DNA of 64,000 bases, taken from Antedon mediterranea. Its lineage: Eukaryota > Echinodermata > Crinoidea > Comatulida > Antedonidae. The number at the start of each line of letters is the position of its first letter. Within the stretch, counting starts at the first letter, position 1. A program made the position numbers and the translations under genes. Shown here one piece after another: positions 48,259 through 59,262 of this stretch. The notes beneath the pieces are model-generated. The model did no database searches. It saw only the letters and a list, made by a program, of their open reading frames with translations, and was not told the origin of the DNA. The stretch is taken from the NCBI RefSeq assembly GCF_964355755.1, contig NC_092678.1, positions 5,118,922 through 5,182,921 on the forward strand, read 5' to 3'.

Positions 48259-51200
48259 TAGTAGAGAGGCCAAATACACAAAAGTCCTCTATAAAAAGTT
48301 TGGGGGGCATTTTTTGTTAATAGCAGGCAACCATGTTGAATGTATCCTTTGTGGGGTGACAAAAACGATAGGGGTGGATGCCATCTTCAGTTTTGGGTTT
48401 TAAGGTCAGTTTATGTGGTCAAGAGGTCAAACAAGGTCAAAATATAGGATTTTTTTTTATTCACGGAAAATCATCTACATCATCAGATCTATCCAAAAAA
48501 GGTATATCTGAAGATCAACTGATGCTTCATATTATAGTAATTATGAGATAAACATTTAATTTTACACATAAAAACATAGGAAATTAGATATAAAAGTGTC
48601 ATTTTCTCAAAATGTTATTTTCACATATTTCTGTAAAGTACACACAGTTTTTTAATAGGCTTTTCCCAGTCTGTTGTAAATTTGTCTTTTTTATGTTGTC
48701 CACCAGTCATCGTTTTGATTTTTGTCGGAAAAAATAGGTCAAGTGTTATATGTATGAAACGCCATATGTGCCAAAAGATTGGTCTTTTACTATAATATTA
48801 ATATTACCTATAATAATGTAATACAGTAATATTTAGAAATTTGTTTTTAGAAAAATTAATAATATTACCTATAATAATGTAATAATATTTAGAAATTTGT
48901 TTTTAGAAAAATTTCGAAAACAGAGACCTAATATGACCTAATGTCGAGATGTTTTGGTTTGGGTCAGAGACCCCCTATAATGTAATTATTTAAACATATT
49001 TTTCATTATTTCAATGATACAAGTTTTTATTGAAGTTTGTTGTTTCAAGAAATCTCGAAAGAGAAACCTGGGTATCGAGTCTTTGTTTTAAAAAACCCTG
49101 ACTATTGGACTTTATCAAGGTTGGAAGGAGTGTTAATTGGGGACTTCTTCTTGAGGCCTTCGCATCTATGCTATCATGGCTGACGGTGATAACAAATATA
49201 AAACTCCTTAAGTAATTAAGAAGTCCTTTATACACATGGATAAAGACGGTTTTAACGTTATTTACAAACCTTACGTTACGTACTGTGTCCAGGTATGAAA
49301 TCCATTTCTCCCAAAAAGTAAATGCACTTGAAGAGGACAGCGTCATGCGACAAATCAAATTCCAGCTACCCATTCTTATTCATATGAAGATCGTTTAAAG
49401 TTGGCTTGGCCGAACAACCCTGTATGACGGACGAATTCATGGTGACTTGATTGAAAATTTTCAAAAGATTTCGAGGGTGTAGCCAAGGAAGACTTCCTTC
49501 AAATAAGATGCATTCAAGCAGAGATACACAAGGACATCAGCTTAGACTTTTTAAACCTAAATTTCACAAAGGACTGATAGGAGATCCACTTTTTCACAAA
49601 TTAGTAATTATATATTTTAATAGTTTGCCAACCAAAGTCGTCATTTCTGAAACCACCAACACATTTAAAAACCGATTGGATTCGTTGTAGAAATTAGGTC
49701 AAAAGGGTAAACAAATTTACTATCAGAACCAATATTCTAAACACTGAGTGGATGATTGATCAATTCAAAATAGAATCATTGGTATAACAAGAAACGCTGT
49801 ACTTCATTGATAGGTTCTGCATGACATGGTCAGACTGATCACGAATCACACATAATACACAATATTCTTTCGAACTGACAGATGATAAGGAAGATCTTAT
49901 ATTTAAAGTAACAACTTATTGAAAGAAAGAAAAACAGTAGAACTTAGAACTACATGAGCCACTGAGAAAGCATCGCTCTAAACCTTTGCGGATTTCTATA
50001 AGGCAACTGTTTTGATAAAGTATATAACTGACAGAAAATCTGCTGATGAACCATTGGAGTATGATCATAACCCAATTTTAATATCTTTAACCAAATATGA
50101 CTTCACATATCTTGATGGATGGCGTTGAAATACCCACAGATGTTCCAGAAGAAAACTTACAGTAAAAACATGATGGTCATGCACTATAGGATGCAGTAAA
50201 CATGGCTGTAAACATTTGGTGACTATGCAAGTATTTATGCAAGTTACCTAGATATTTCGTCATTTTGTTGTATTTGATCATTACATTGGAAAGGGGTGGA
50301 TAAAAGCAGTGACACGATTGAAAGGATAGTCCCAATGTACTAATCTGTACTTCCGTATGTGTTTTGGGCCACACTCATCGGTTTGGAGGAGAACAAATAT
50401 CACACAGTTTTTAGACATTCTTTATGTCAATAACAAAGAGCTTGCAATTATACATGAAAGTTGATGTTAATTAATGATATGCACTTTGTAACAGTAGCCT
50501 TCAAAAGTATGGACGATGTCTGGTATATATAGTGAACAATAAAGTGGTTGAAAACCTATTAAGAATAATCTAACCAGCTTCCATGCCATTGCAGCACATC
50601 ATTATTTGCTGATTATGGGAAGAGGTCATACTGGAAATCATTTGTAACGCATCCACTCCTTGTAAATGGAATTGATTAAGATTAAGACTTTCCACGTACA
50701 GTGTACACTAAAGTTTAATATTGCCAAATATATGGTACTCTTCAGCAGATAACTGTATAGACTACAGACTACTCTTTGGTGCTACCTCCATCTAGACTCA
50801 GTGACCATATACCATTCACACTAGTGATATATTTCCCTTAAATATTAAGTATTTCACTTCACTTAATAAATATTTAAGTACCTGTATTTCTACTTCGGGA
50901 AACACTTAAAATTAAAAAAACTCACCTATGGTGAATACAGACATCATAGAACCTAAACATACGAGCCAACTATTAGCAGAGATCAGGTTGTGGCCTAAAT
51001 GAATCGGGTCGTTTGGAAGCCCCTAACCCAGTTGTCAGTTTGGAACTTGTTACATGTGTATGTAAACTAAAGAGCCAGATGAAGTTGTTACAGAAAGCAT
51101 GCATATGTGGTTGTGATTCAATCGTTTGCCGTTACCCAGATGGCCAGTAGGCATTATATATCAGTGCTTGAAGAAATACCCACCACAGAGCGTTACCTCC

Positions 51201-51841
51201 TTCCATCCCAGAAAAACTTCGAATATTGGCATGTGCCCATGCCGCCCATTACTCCCAACCCACAAACCCTCTGTGACCGTTTTTAAATGAAATTTAAGAC
51301 ATTCCAGTAGGCCTCCAATTTCGGTTATTTTGATACTCTAGGACTCAGCCTCTCCATTCCTTGAACACCTTCCAAGAGTGACTCAAAAATTTTAAAATCT
51401 TCCCAGTACAATTCTGATCTTTTTGATACCACACTATAACCATCAGCCCAAGGCTATCATGAAAATTATATTTATTTCAATTATTAATACCGATAATTAA
51501 CAGTGTCTGTGCTCTATTTGACCTTATGACCTTGAAAATGACCTTTAAACTTGTAAGTTGAAAAATTGATGAACTTCACCATCTGCAGCAATATGTCAAT
51601 AATGATCCAACAATGGTTACATTTCTTTTAATTAGCTTATATGTTGTTGAAAACAGCTTAAACCTCTATTTTACCATATTTGACCTTATAACCTTGAAAA
51701 TGACCTTTGACCTGAAATTTGAGAGCGGCATCCACCCCTATCTTTTTTGTCATCCCATAAGGGATATATTCCACATGGTTGCCTGCTATTAACAGAAAAT
51801 GCCCCCCATGATGAAAAAGCTCACATTGGCCGCCCTACTAT
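48259..51841. mobile_element. Decayed DNA transposon with long terminal inverted repeats
   Basis: The left end (TAGTAGAGAGGCCAA, GGGGGGCATT, GTTAATAGCAGGCAACCATG, ATAGGGGTGGATGCC) is mirrored at the right end (GGCATCCACCCCTAT, CATGGTTGCCTGCTATTAAC, AATGCCCCCC, GGCCGCCCTACTA). The imperfect repeats are over 100 bp long and 3.6 kb apart. Repeated AGGTCA motifs lie just inside both ends. No intact transposase frame remains. Part of a non-LTR reverse transcriptase sits inside (49200-49692), so the insertion is old or composite. The target duplication is not certain (perhaps TA). Confidence 0.8.
49200..49692 (+). pseudogene. Non-LTR retrotransposon reverse-transcriptase C-terminal remnant
   Basis: With frame jumps and stops, the plus strand reads YCVQV-NPFLPK, HSYSYEDRLKLAW, FKRFRGCSQG, RDTQGHQLRLFKPKFHKG and LPTKVVISETTNTFKNRLDS. 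This is the order typical of the C-terminal thumb region of jockey/CR1-type reverse transcriptases (SYEDRLK..., RGH...LFKP, LP..VV....NTFKNRLD). Several stop codons and shifts show it is dead. It lies inside the larger transposon. Confidence 0.8.
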
Positions 51842-52358
51842 ATGATGAAAGGCATGACACAAACGAAGTAAATATGAAACTAAACGTCGTTATCACCTAC
51901 CTGCAAGTCCTAGCTAGGCCATCCTACTATAGTACTACCACAGCACGGAACTAAGAACCAGGGAAGAGAATGATTTGCCTCGTACATATACGCGAACACA
52001 AGTATCGAATCACGTCGGCCTAGGATTAGATCGAAAATAACTTCTGTGGGTGAACTGCCTTGACGTAAGTCTCGGCCAATAATCACAATTGGATCTGAAT
52101 TAGTGTCTACTACTTTCTAACATGTTTTAAGTACCAAAAAATGTTTTTAGTTGTAAACTTATCATTACTACAATCCCCTCACCTAAAACCCACCCCCCAA
52201 AAATACCATTGTTCAAACAATATCATAAGTAGATTTTTGTAAGCATATAAAAAGGCATGGAAAACAATATGAGAATGGAAAGAGAAAGAAAATAATTAGA
52301 TTAAATTTTTTAAATAAAATCAATCATAATATTATTATTAAATATTTATTATTATTAA

Positions 52359-52558
52359 TTAAAGTTCTGTTTTTGAATTGTCTATAACTGATTTATCTAA
52401 TTCCTCTTTTACTATATCGCCTTCAAAATTATCTGGTAATACTTCGTCTTTTTGATTTGTTTCTTTTTGTTTGTTGGTTTCATTATTGTTACTGGTTTCT
52501 TTTTCTTCTTCTTTTTCTTCGTTTGTGTCATCAACTATTTCTTCATCGTCCTCTTCAT
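52359..52558 (-). CDS. CRELD alternative last exon, acidic tail ending KTEL
   Basis: After a TTTTTTTAAG acceptor the exon reads on from the common donor (phase 1) as EEDDEEIVDDTNEEKEEE through a Glu/Lys/Asn-rich tail of 66 residues ending DNSKTEL and TAA. KTEL is a plausible KDEL-type ER-retrieval signal; human CRELD2 likewise ends in an acidic tail. There is no membrane segment. An AATAAA (complement of 52344-52349) follows the stop closely. This exon is a choice against the one at 53599-53795. Confidence 0.75.
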
Positions 52559-55500
52559 CTTAAAAAAATGAAAACAGGCATCTGTTACTTTTCTGGTTTT
52601 CAGAAAAAATGTATCTCTGATTTTTTTCTTTGTTCTACCACAATGATAGTCCTGGCCAAATCACAAGAACGTTATGCACATTGTTATTGTGATTCTTTTA
52701 TTCTCATCTACTGTATTCACTTTACAACTGTCACTGATCTTCAAGGCCAAGCTCCAAAGTGAGCCACCTGGAATAACTAGTACTTATGAACACAAATATG
52801 AACACAAATGACACAAATTGGTCCCTAGACTTAATAGGAACATATAAAAGTACCAAATTGGACCTTACAATGATAAAAGTAAAAGATAATTCAAATGTAA
52901 AAAATTCTTATACAGTATTTATTTCATAAATAGTATACCACATCTAACCTTACAACACAGCACTTTCATTACACATATAAAATTGTTTTAATAAATTACA
53001 AATTAATTTCAATACAGGTGGTTCTTAATGTCCAAACATTACTTATTCAGCCTATGGTAAAAACACATTGATTTGAATACAGGTGGTTTTATTTAGTTTA
53101 AATAATTGAATATACAGGTGCCAGCTCAGTATATTGAATAAATTAAGGTCCTTTTCTTAACAACATAATTGTACCTGGAAGGATATCTCAAAGGGTGAAC
53201 AATCACCAAATTATTAAAATGTTAATAACATATTCTAATACCGCATTAAGCACACTTAAAATGGAGGTTCAAAGGTCAAACTATTTCAAGTATAAACTTG
53301 GTAAGTATTGCATAAGTCCAGACCAAATCAGTATCATCCACTATTGAATAAAACTATTATTGCAAATTGTGTTAAAAATGGACGATACCAAGAAGCACAT
53401 TCAATCTTGGTTTCTTAACTAACTCATTAAAAAAACAACCCACACTCTCTTACTTTAACTTAAGTACATGTACACATTCAATACAAATAAATAAAATCAT
53501 GTACTACAAATGGACATTTCTAAGTACTATTACTTCAGAAGAAATTTAAAAACTTCAGAAAATTCATGATAGAAATTACAAGTTTGCAAGATTAGAATTC
53601 AACCATCTAATTTCAAAGGCTTATCAAATATTTTCGACAGATACCAAAATCCAAGGCCTAGACCAAATACCATAGCTAGCAAGGGACTGTTACGACTGGC
53701 TATTATGGACCCAATTAGTATAAAGAAATACAAAACATAGGTAAGGATCTCCCCGGTGGTTGAAAGCTCAGTTCTCTTCTGTGATAACTGTGAAACTGGA
53801 AGACAAGAAGAAAAAGGGCCTAATAAATCAAATGAAATAGAAAATAAAATCAATAAAAGCCTAGCAAATAAGTTTGAGAAGAAGGGTTACCTATTTGATA
53901 TATATTACTCTAGAGAAATAGGACTACAAAACCACAAAATATTATGACCTCTGACCTAACCAATCAAAACTACTATGATCACCTCCGCAATAAATGCTTA
54001 AGAATGATTGTAGAATACTTAATAAGTTAGAATACGTACTTAATAAGTTTGAATACTTACTTAATAAGTTTGAATACTTACTTAATAAGTTTGAATACTT
54101 ACTTAATAAGTTTGAATACTTACTTAATAAGTTTGAATACTTACTTAATAAGTTTGAATACTTACTTAATAAGTTTGAATACTTACTTAATAAGTTTGAA
54201 TACTTACTTAATAAGTTTGAATACTTACTTAATAAGTTTGAATACTTACTTAATAAGTTTGAATACTTACTTAATAAGTTTGAATACTTACTTAATAAGT
54301 TAGAATACGTACTTAATAAGTTAGAATACGTACTTAATAAGTTTGAATACTTACTTAATAAGTTTGAATACTTACTTAATAAGTTTAAATACTTACTTAA
54401 TAAGTTAGAATACTTACTTAATAAGTTAGAATACTTACTTAATAAGTTAGAATACTTACTTAATAAGTTTGAATACTTACTTAATAAGTTTAAATACTTA
54501 CTTAATAACTTAGAATACTTACTTAATTTTTTATCAATGCACTCTCCTCCCATCAATTCAAAGCCATCCTCACAATCACACCGATATCGTCCAGGAACAT
54601 TCTTGCACATTTTGTGTTCGCCTGTGCATCCATGGTCATCACCTTCACATTCATTTATATCTATAAAAACATAAAATATACCGTTATATATGTCTTTCAA
54701 GTCAATCGGTTTTGAAACTTTTAGTCTTAGCAGCACTAAGTCTAACTTTGTAGTATAGGCCTTAAGCTCTGTCTACACTATCAAACTTTATGTGACAAAA
54801 AAATGTGATGTGCCCATATTTTACTTCTGCTGCCTCTCGCTTATGGAATGACCTACCCGCCTCTATTAGATCATGTTCTTCTACTATCGCCTTTAAATTT
54901 CTTTCAAATTGAGCTCTCTCATACTTACTGCTGGAATTGGCGCATTACAAATTCGTATTATTATTATGGGCCCAATGGTGTCATATCACTACTATATTTG
55001 GACACATCACGCTTTTTGATAGTGGAGACAAAGCTTAAGCCTAAATTGCCTTTCTTCGCAATATTTATTGCTTCCAAGATTGCCAATTGTTTTGTAGTTT
55101 TTGGATAACAAAATACGACACTTCATTTAAGATCATGTCAAAATTGTTCTTCTCCAGTTACTGCAGTAACTACATTTTCTACCTTATGAACGCACATTAT
55201 TTAAACGTGGAAGTTTATAAGGGACTCGCTGCAATAAACCATTTGTTTATATTACCTAAATGAGGCTTGGTTGCTTACCTTCACAAATTCCTTCATTCAT
55301 GATGTAACCATCGCCACATTTCACGCATTTATCATTTCCTTTACCCAGACATTGATCACAAGAAGAATGACACGATTCACAATCATAAGATCCTTCGTTA
55401 TTTTCACAATATTCAGTGGCTTTGCAGGGAGGCTCTTCTGCTTCACATTCATTAACATCTGAAATCAAGTCAATTATATTACAGTCACTTTATACTTTAT

Positions 55501-58500
55501 GAGAATATCCTTTTGAAAATGCACTTTTTGCATTTCATACATACATACAATCTATCTAATAGTTATGACCAACAATATTGACTTTAGTTACCTTGGCAAC
55601 CAAGCTCATCATTCCATAACCATCCATCTTTGCATTCTTCACACTCTTTTGGTTCCGGTCCTTTACACTTTAAACGGCACGACTTATGGCATTCTACAAA
55701 TAAACAAGAAATATTTCTTACAAAAAACGCTGCTCGCTTTATTGACGTAACAGTTTTAAAGATATATTGTCCCTCTGAAAAATATTTTTTATTTCAAATT
55801 TGTTTTTGAATGTGTCATTTTATTGTCACATAATAGTTATTTTACCTGAAAAAATGTAATTAAAAGCAAAAAATACTTCAATTGTCTGTCAGACAATGTG
55901 GTTTTTGAGTTATAATAATTAAACGTTTCTTTTCTCTTTTTATAATGTGAATTTTGTTACAGAAGTGAATAACTTTGATATGAAACAGACTCAATTTAGT
56001 TTATTTTATTGCTAAGGTCAAGTCTGGGGGTCACTTCATCACTTAGATACTTCAAGTGTGAAGTATCATATTACAAACAAAAACTTTCATGGACTGTTTT
56101 GATAATAATTCAATGATTATCTGACAGCGAAATACAGTATTGTCATGGGACTCATAAATACCAGAAATGCAGCTGGTACACATAAATTATAGTCTAGTTT
56201 CCATTTTAGCAAAAATGTCAAAGTGTAGTACAGTACTATAACTGCTGCTTGATTTCATCTAATAAATTAGTCATCTCGTGCGACGTAGCGGGCTAGAGCA
56301 GCAGCGTGAAAATACATATCAAAATGGGCAATTATTGAATAGGCACTAGTTAGTAAGAGTACTGTATAGGACTGCCATAGTAATTCACTAGTGTTTTAAC
56401 CTATAGATATACTATAAGCTATAATACTAATAACCATTTATTTCGACTGATAAAAGTATTGCAGTTTGCTCTGTCTGGCGTCTGCACTATCAAACTAGTT
56501 TGACAAAAAAATGTGATGTGCCCAAATATGGTAGAGATATGACATCATTGTGTCCATATATAGGCACATCACAATTTTCTCTCACATAGTGTAGACAGAG
56601 CCTAAGAACTAGACAATTTTGGAGTTTAATGAGTCAGCAATCTTCATACCTGTACACAGAGTATCTGTTTCATTTTTAAACTCTTCATAATGTCCATCTT
56701 TACACTCGTCACATACCAAGCCAGTGTAGCCAGCTTTGCAGTCACATTTTCCACTGCCTGCTCTTGTACCACTACCCTACAAAATAGAATTCACCTCAAA
56801 TTAGCTGCAATGCAATGGCGTAAATGGCAGAAAATCCTATTTTCCGTTTAAGCCTCACCCAAGTGTCCTAAAAATTGTTGAGGTTTTACGGTATTTATAA
56901 AGATTACATTATATAGTACTGCTTAAATAGAAAACAAAATCATGCTCTTACAAAAAAGCTAAAGATTTGTAAATAACTTGCTAATTACAGTATAGATAAA
57001 TTGTAGGCTTAAGGGGTGGAGTAGAAATAGTAATGAACCCTGGACCACCAAGCTATAGCTCCATGACATCAAAACATCTACCAATTTAAGACTAAAACAT
57101 GTTTAGTAGTACGTTACACACCTTACATTCCCCCTTGTCTTGACATGGTCTTTCTATACCTCCAGGACATTCTAAATCAAATAGAAAATAAACTCTGATT
57201 AACATCATCTGTCCATTAAATAAAATTTCTTTTTGAACAACCAAAAACTAATATAAGCGAACTTACAGTACGTTTCGAAACCTATCAGGTTTCATTCTCA
57301 ACTGGCGTTTCATCGTCTAGCGTTGTTAGTCCCATGACGACGATGAGTTGGTATAGCGCCACCAATAGGTCCAACGCTAGACGATGAAATGCCAGTTGAG
57401 AATGAAACCTGATAGGTTTCGAAACGTACTGTAAGTTCGCTTATATTAGTTTTTGGTTGTTCAAAAAGAAATTTTATATAATACCTATTGCACAACCAGA
57501 TGAAATGAAACAAATCATCTGTCCAGGTCTGAATTTCTTAGGCATACAATACGGGCAAAGCACTTACCTTGACATTCAGGACCAAATGTTCCATTAATGC
57601 AACAATCTAAAAAAAGCACAAAATGTTAATGTGTGATGATTTTAAAGTTATTCTACAAGTGTTGATACAGTGGATATTCCTACAAAGGACACTGTTCTGT
57701 TTTGACCAGTGTGGCCCACTAGAGGGGGTAAGATCCAATTTTATCATTTTTTAATTATGTAGAAAATGTTTTAAATCACATACATTTTAATAAGTCTATA
57801 CAAAACCACTGTAAAAGATCTGGAAAATCTTGTTGATGTTCTTTCCACCACTCTTCTAAAATTTCTTCATTTTCTTCTAGTAATGTATGACACTGTAAAA
57901 GTAGAAAGTTAATACAAGCCATTAAATTCTGTTTATTTTTGTAGCCATTGTGTTGGTTACTGGTTATTTTAACCACCATATTGGTTACTGGCCATTTTAG
58001 CTGTTTTGGTGTTTACTGGCCATTTTAGCTGCTGTGGTGTTTGCTGGTCATTTTAGCTGCTGTATTGGATACTGGTCATTTTGGCTAAAAACTTTTACAA
58101 AAAGATTTTACCTCATGTTTTGATGATTCACATATATTATCTGTAATTTCTATAAATCTAGTTTCACTGAAAAAAATAAGAAAAAACCAACAATAAAAGT
58201 CAGACATATTAGGAAAATATCAACAGATATTAAGGACACTTTCTTGGCATAGACAAGACATTTACTGATCAGTGATAGTAAGTTTTCAAATCAAGTGCAC
58301 TGATCTTCACTTAATACCATCAGTGACTTTATTCCTACCTAGTTTGGTAGGTACCAAGTTTTTTCTCCTCCCAATCCACATCACCTCCTCCAAAATTGTA
58401 CCTTGAAGTGCGAGTAATGCCCTGTAAACAAATTATAACACAAAATTAAAATTAATAACTTCAACTTCAAAACAATGTCTTATTCATTTTTTAGAAATAA

Positions 58501-58660
58501 GAGCTTGAAGAGAAGGGAAACTAACCTCTTGAAAACCATTTACAATGTTTCTGCAAGTTTGACATTTCTTAATGGTATCTTTTCTTTTTCCTGCAAAACT
58601 GCTTTGATGAAGTAAACTTACAAATATTAAAATCGTCAGACTTGTCCACGAGACGTTCAT
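52359..58660 (-). CDS. CRELD: CRELD: cysteine-rich with EGF-like domains, with alternative C-termini
   Basis: Common exons on the complement: 58660-58526, 58421-58339, 58166-58112, 57892-57784, 57606-57568, 57171-57122, 56776-56650, 55693-55592, 55458-55279, 54660-54523. Two phase-compatible last exons follow: 53795-53599 (404 aa in total) or 52558-52359 (405 aa). The product has a signal peptide (MNVSWTSLTILIFVSLLHQ) and a CxxC early motif (CQTCRNIV). A WE-type segment (ILEEWWKEHQQDFPDLLQWFC) follows, then EGF-like modules (GKCDCKAGYTGLVCDECKDG), furin-like cysteine repeats, and two calcium-binding EGF modules opening DVNECE and DINECE. In vertebrates CRELD1 (membrane) and CRELD2 (ER, stress-induced) are two genes acting in ER protein maturation; here one gene could make both forms. 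The ATG is one base after an acceptor (CCCACCAG|C), so a 5' UTR exon lies upstream. Confidence 0.93.
53142..53598 (-). other. Probable 3' UTR of the membrane CRELD form and intron of the other
   Basis: AT-rich sequence between the two alternative last exons with no coding potential that I can see. The same holds for 52560-53141. Confidence 0.5.
53599..53795 (-). CDS. CRELD alternative last exon, double membrane segment
   Basis: The acceptor TCTTCCAG is followed in phase 1 by SQLSQKRTELSTTGE, then two hydrophobic stretches (ILTYVLYFFILIGSIIA and LLAMVFGLGLGFWYL) separated by SRNSP, ending DKPLKLDG and TGA. This is the paired-helix C-terminus of CRELD1. TTTATT at about 52918 (AATAAA on the minus strand) could serve as its polyadenylation signal. 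Confidence 0.8.
54010..54535. repeat. 21-bp minisatellite made of copies of the CRELD splice donor
   Basis: About 24 units of a 21-bp repeat. On the minus (gene) strand the unit is GTAAGTATTCAAACTTATTA plus A. The first unit is the authentic donor of the exon ending at 54523 (TTAA|GTAAGT). Twenty-one units keep GTAAGT and three have GTACGT. Each copy is preceded by TTAA, as in the real donor. The unit is seven codons, so the frame stays open as LSKYSNL repeats. Confidence 0.95.
54762..55038. mobile_element. MITE family B split by a LINE 3' fragment
   Basis: TTAAGCTCTGTCTACACTAT to GTGCCCATAT (about 54818) is the left half. From about 54969, ATATCACTACTATATTTGG to GTGGAGACAAAGCTTAA is the right half. 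The 150 bp between translates as SAASRLWNDLPASIRS..., a typical end of a CR1/L2-type reverse transcriptase, with one stop, and finishes in ATTATTATTAT. It is a LINE tail that landed in a MITE, within a CRELD intron. Confidence 0.8.
56467..56605. mobile_element. MITE family B copy in a CRELD intron
   Basis: GCTCTGTCTGGCGTCTGCAC at the left, GTGATGTGCCCAAATATGG and CATATATAGGCACATCACA inside, and TAGTGTAGACAGAGCCTAAG at the right. Nearly full length. Confidence 0.8.
57219..57479. mobile_element. Foldback element with arms of about 107 bp in a CRELD intron
   Basis: The left arm (57219-57325; ...AACTTACAGTACGTTTCGAA...) is mirrored almost base for base by the right arm (57372-57479; ...TTCGAAACGTACTGTAAGTT...). 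About 46 bp of loop lies between (CATGACGACGATGAGTTGG). It has no coding content. The arms differ at very few positions, which implies recent insertion or gene conversion. Confidence 0.9.
57955..58085. repeat. 28-bp tandem repeat, about 4.7 copies, in a CRELD intron
   Basis: Units read GGTTACTGGCCATTTTAGCT plus GNTNTNGT with moderate drift, the first unit being the most diverged. Confidence 0.8.
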
Positions 58661-58687
58661 GCTGGTGGGAAAAAATGTTTATATTTA

Positions 58688-59262
58688 CTGAATACGAGGA
58701 ACGTCTCACTAAGCTAAATTGGCCTACACTATCTAATCGAAGAAATTATCTTCTGTTATCCTTTGTTTGTAAATCACTTATTGGAACGGTTGATTGTAGT
58801 AGTGTTCGTCAATCTTTAGTTGTTAATGGCCGTCACCTTGATACACTTAAGTTCATTCATCACTATGCTCGAACCAATTGTCTTCATCATTCCGCTATTA
58901 ATATATTCCCTAGGTTGTGGGAAGAATTACCGGAAATGATTAAAAATTCTTTAGTTTTAGACAGTTTTCAAATATTTTTAAATTCACTTAAATCACATGT
59001 TTTATATTGACTTTGTTGAATCGACTATTTTGTATTTTATCCGTTTATTTTATATTGACACTGTTGATTCGTCTATTTGTTTTTTAAATATTTTTATATA
59101 GTTTATTTTATATCATTGTTGTTACTTTGGGAGTACGGAACCTGAACTTTTGTTATAGTGATTAGGTTCACTTTTAGGTTCCTGCCTACTCCCTTAGTTT
59201 CTGTGTTTTGTTTGTTTGTAACTGGTTTTTTTGGCAATAAATAATAATAATAATAATAATAA
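58688..59262 (+). mobile_element. 5'-truncated non-LTR retrotransposon (LINE) 3' end
   Basis: An open frame to 59010 reads YEERLTKLNWPTLSNRRNYL, ARTNCLHHSAINIFPRLWEELP and SFQIFLNSLKSH, the C-terminal pattern of CR1/L2-like reverse transcriptases. Its 3' UTR has a hairpin (GGGAGTACGGAACCTGAA versus TTCCTGCCTACTCCC) and ends in an (AAT)n tract at 59238-59262. The frame is nearly intact, suggesting a young insertion. It lies on the opposite strand about 25 bp upstream of the CRELD start-codon exon, in its presumed 5' UTR intron. Confidence 0.85.

Noticed and set aside
53942-54736. 264-aa and 226-aa open frames with 7-residue repeats
   Set aside because: The 21-bp minisatellite keeps frames open. 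Only 54523-54660 is an established exon, though use of inner donors is raised as a finding.
58642-59010. A host gene on the plus strand overlapping the CRELD start
   Set aside because: Protein matches the C-terminal end of LINE reverse transcriptases and is followed by an AAT tail, so it is a mobile-element fragment.
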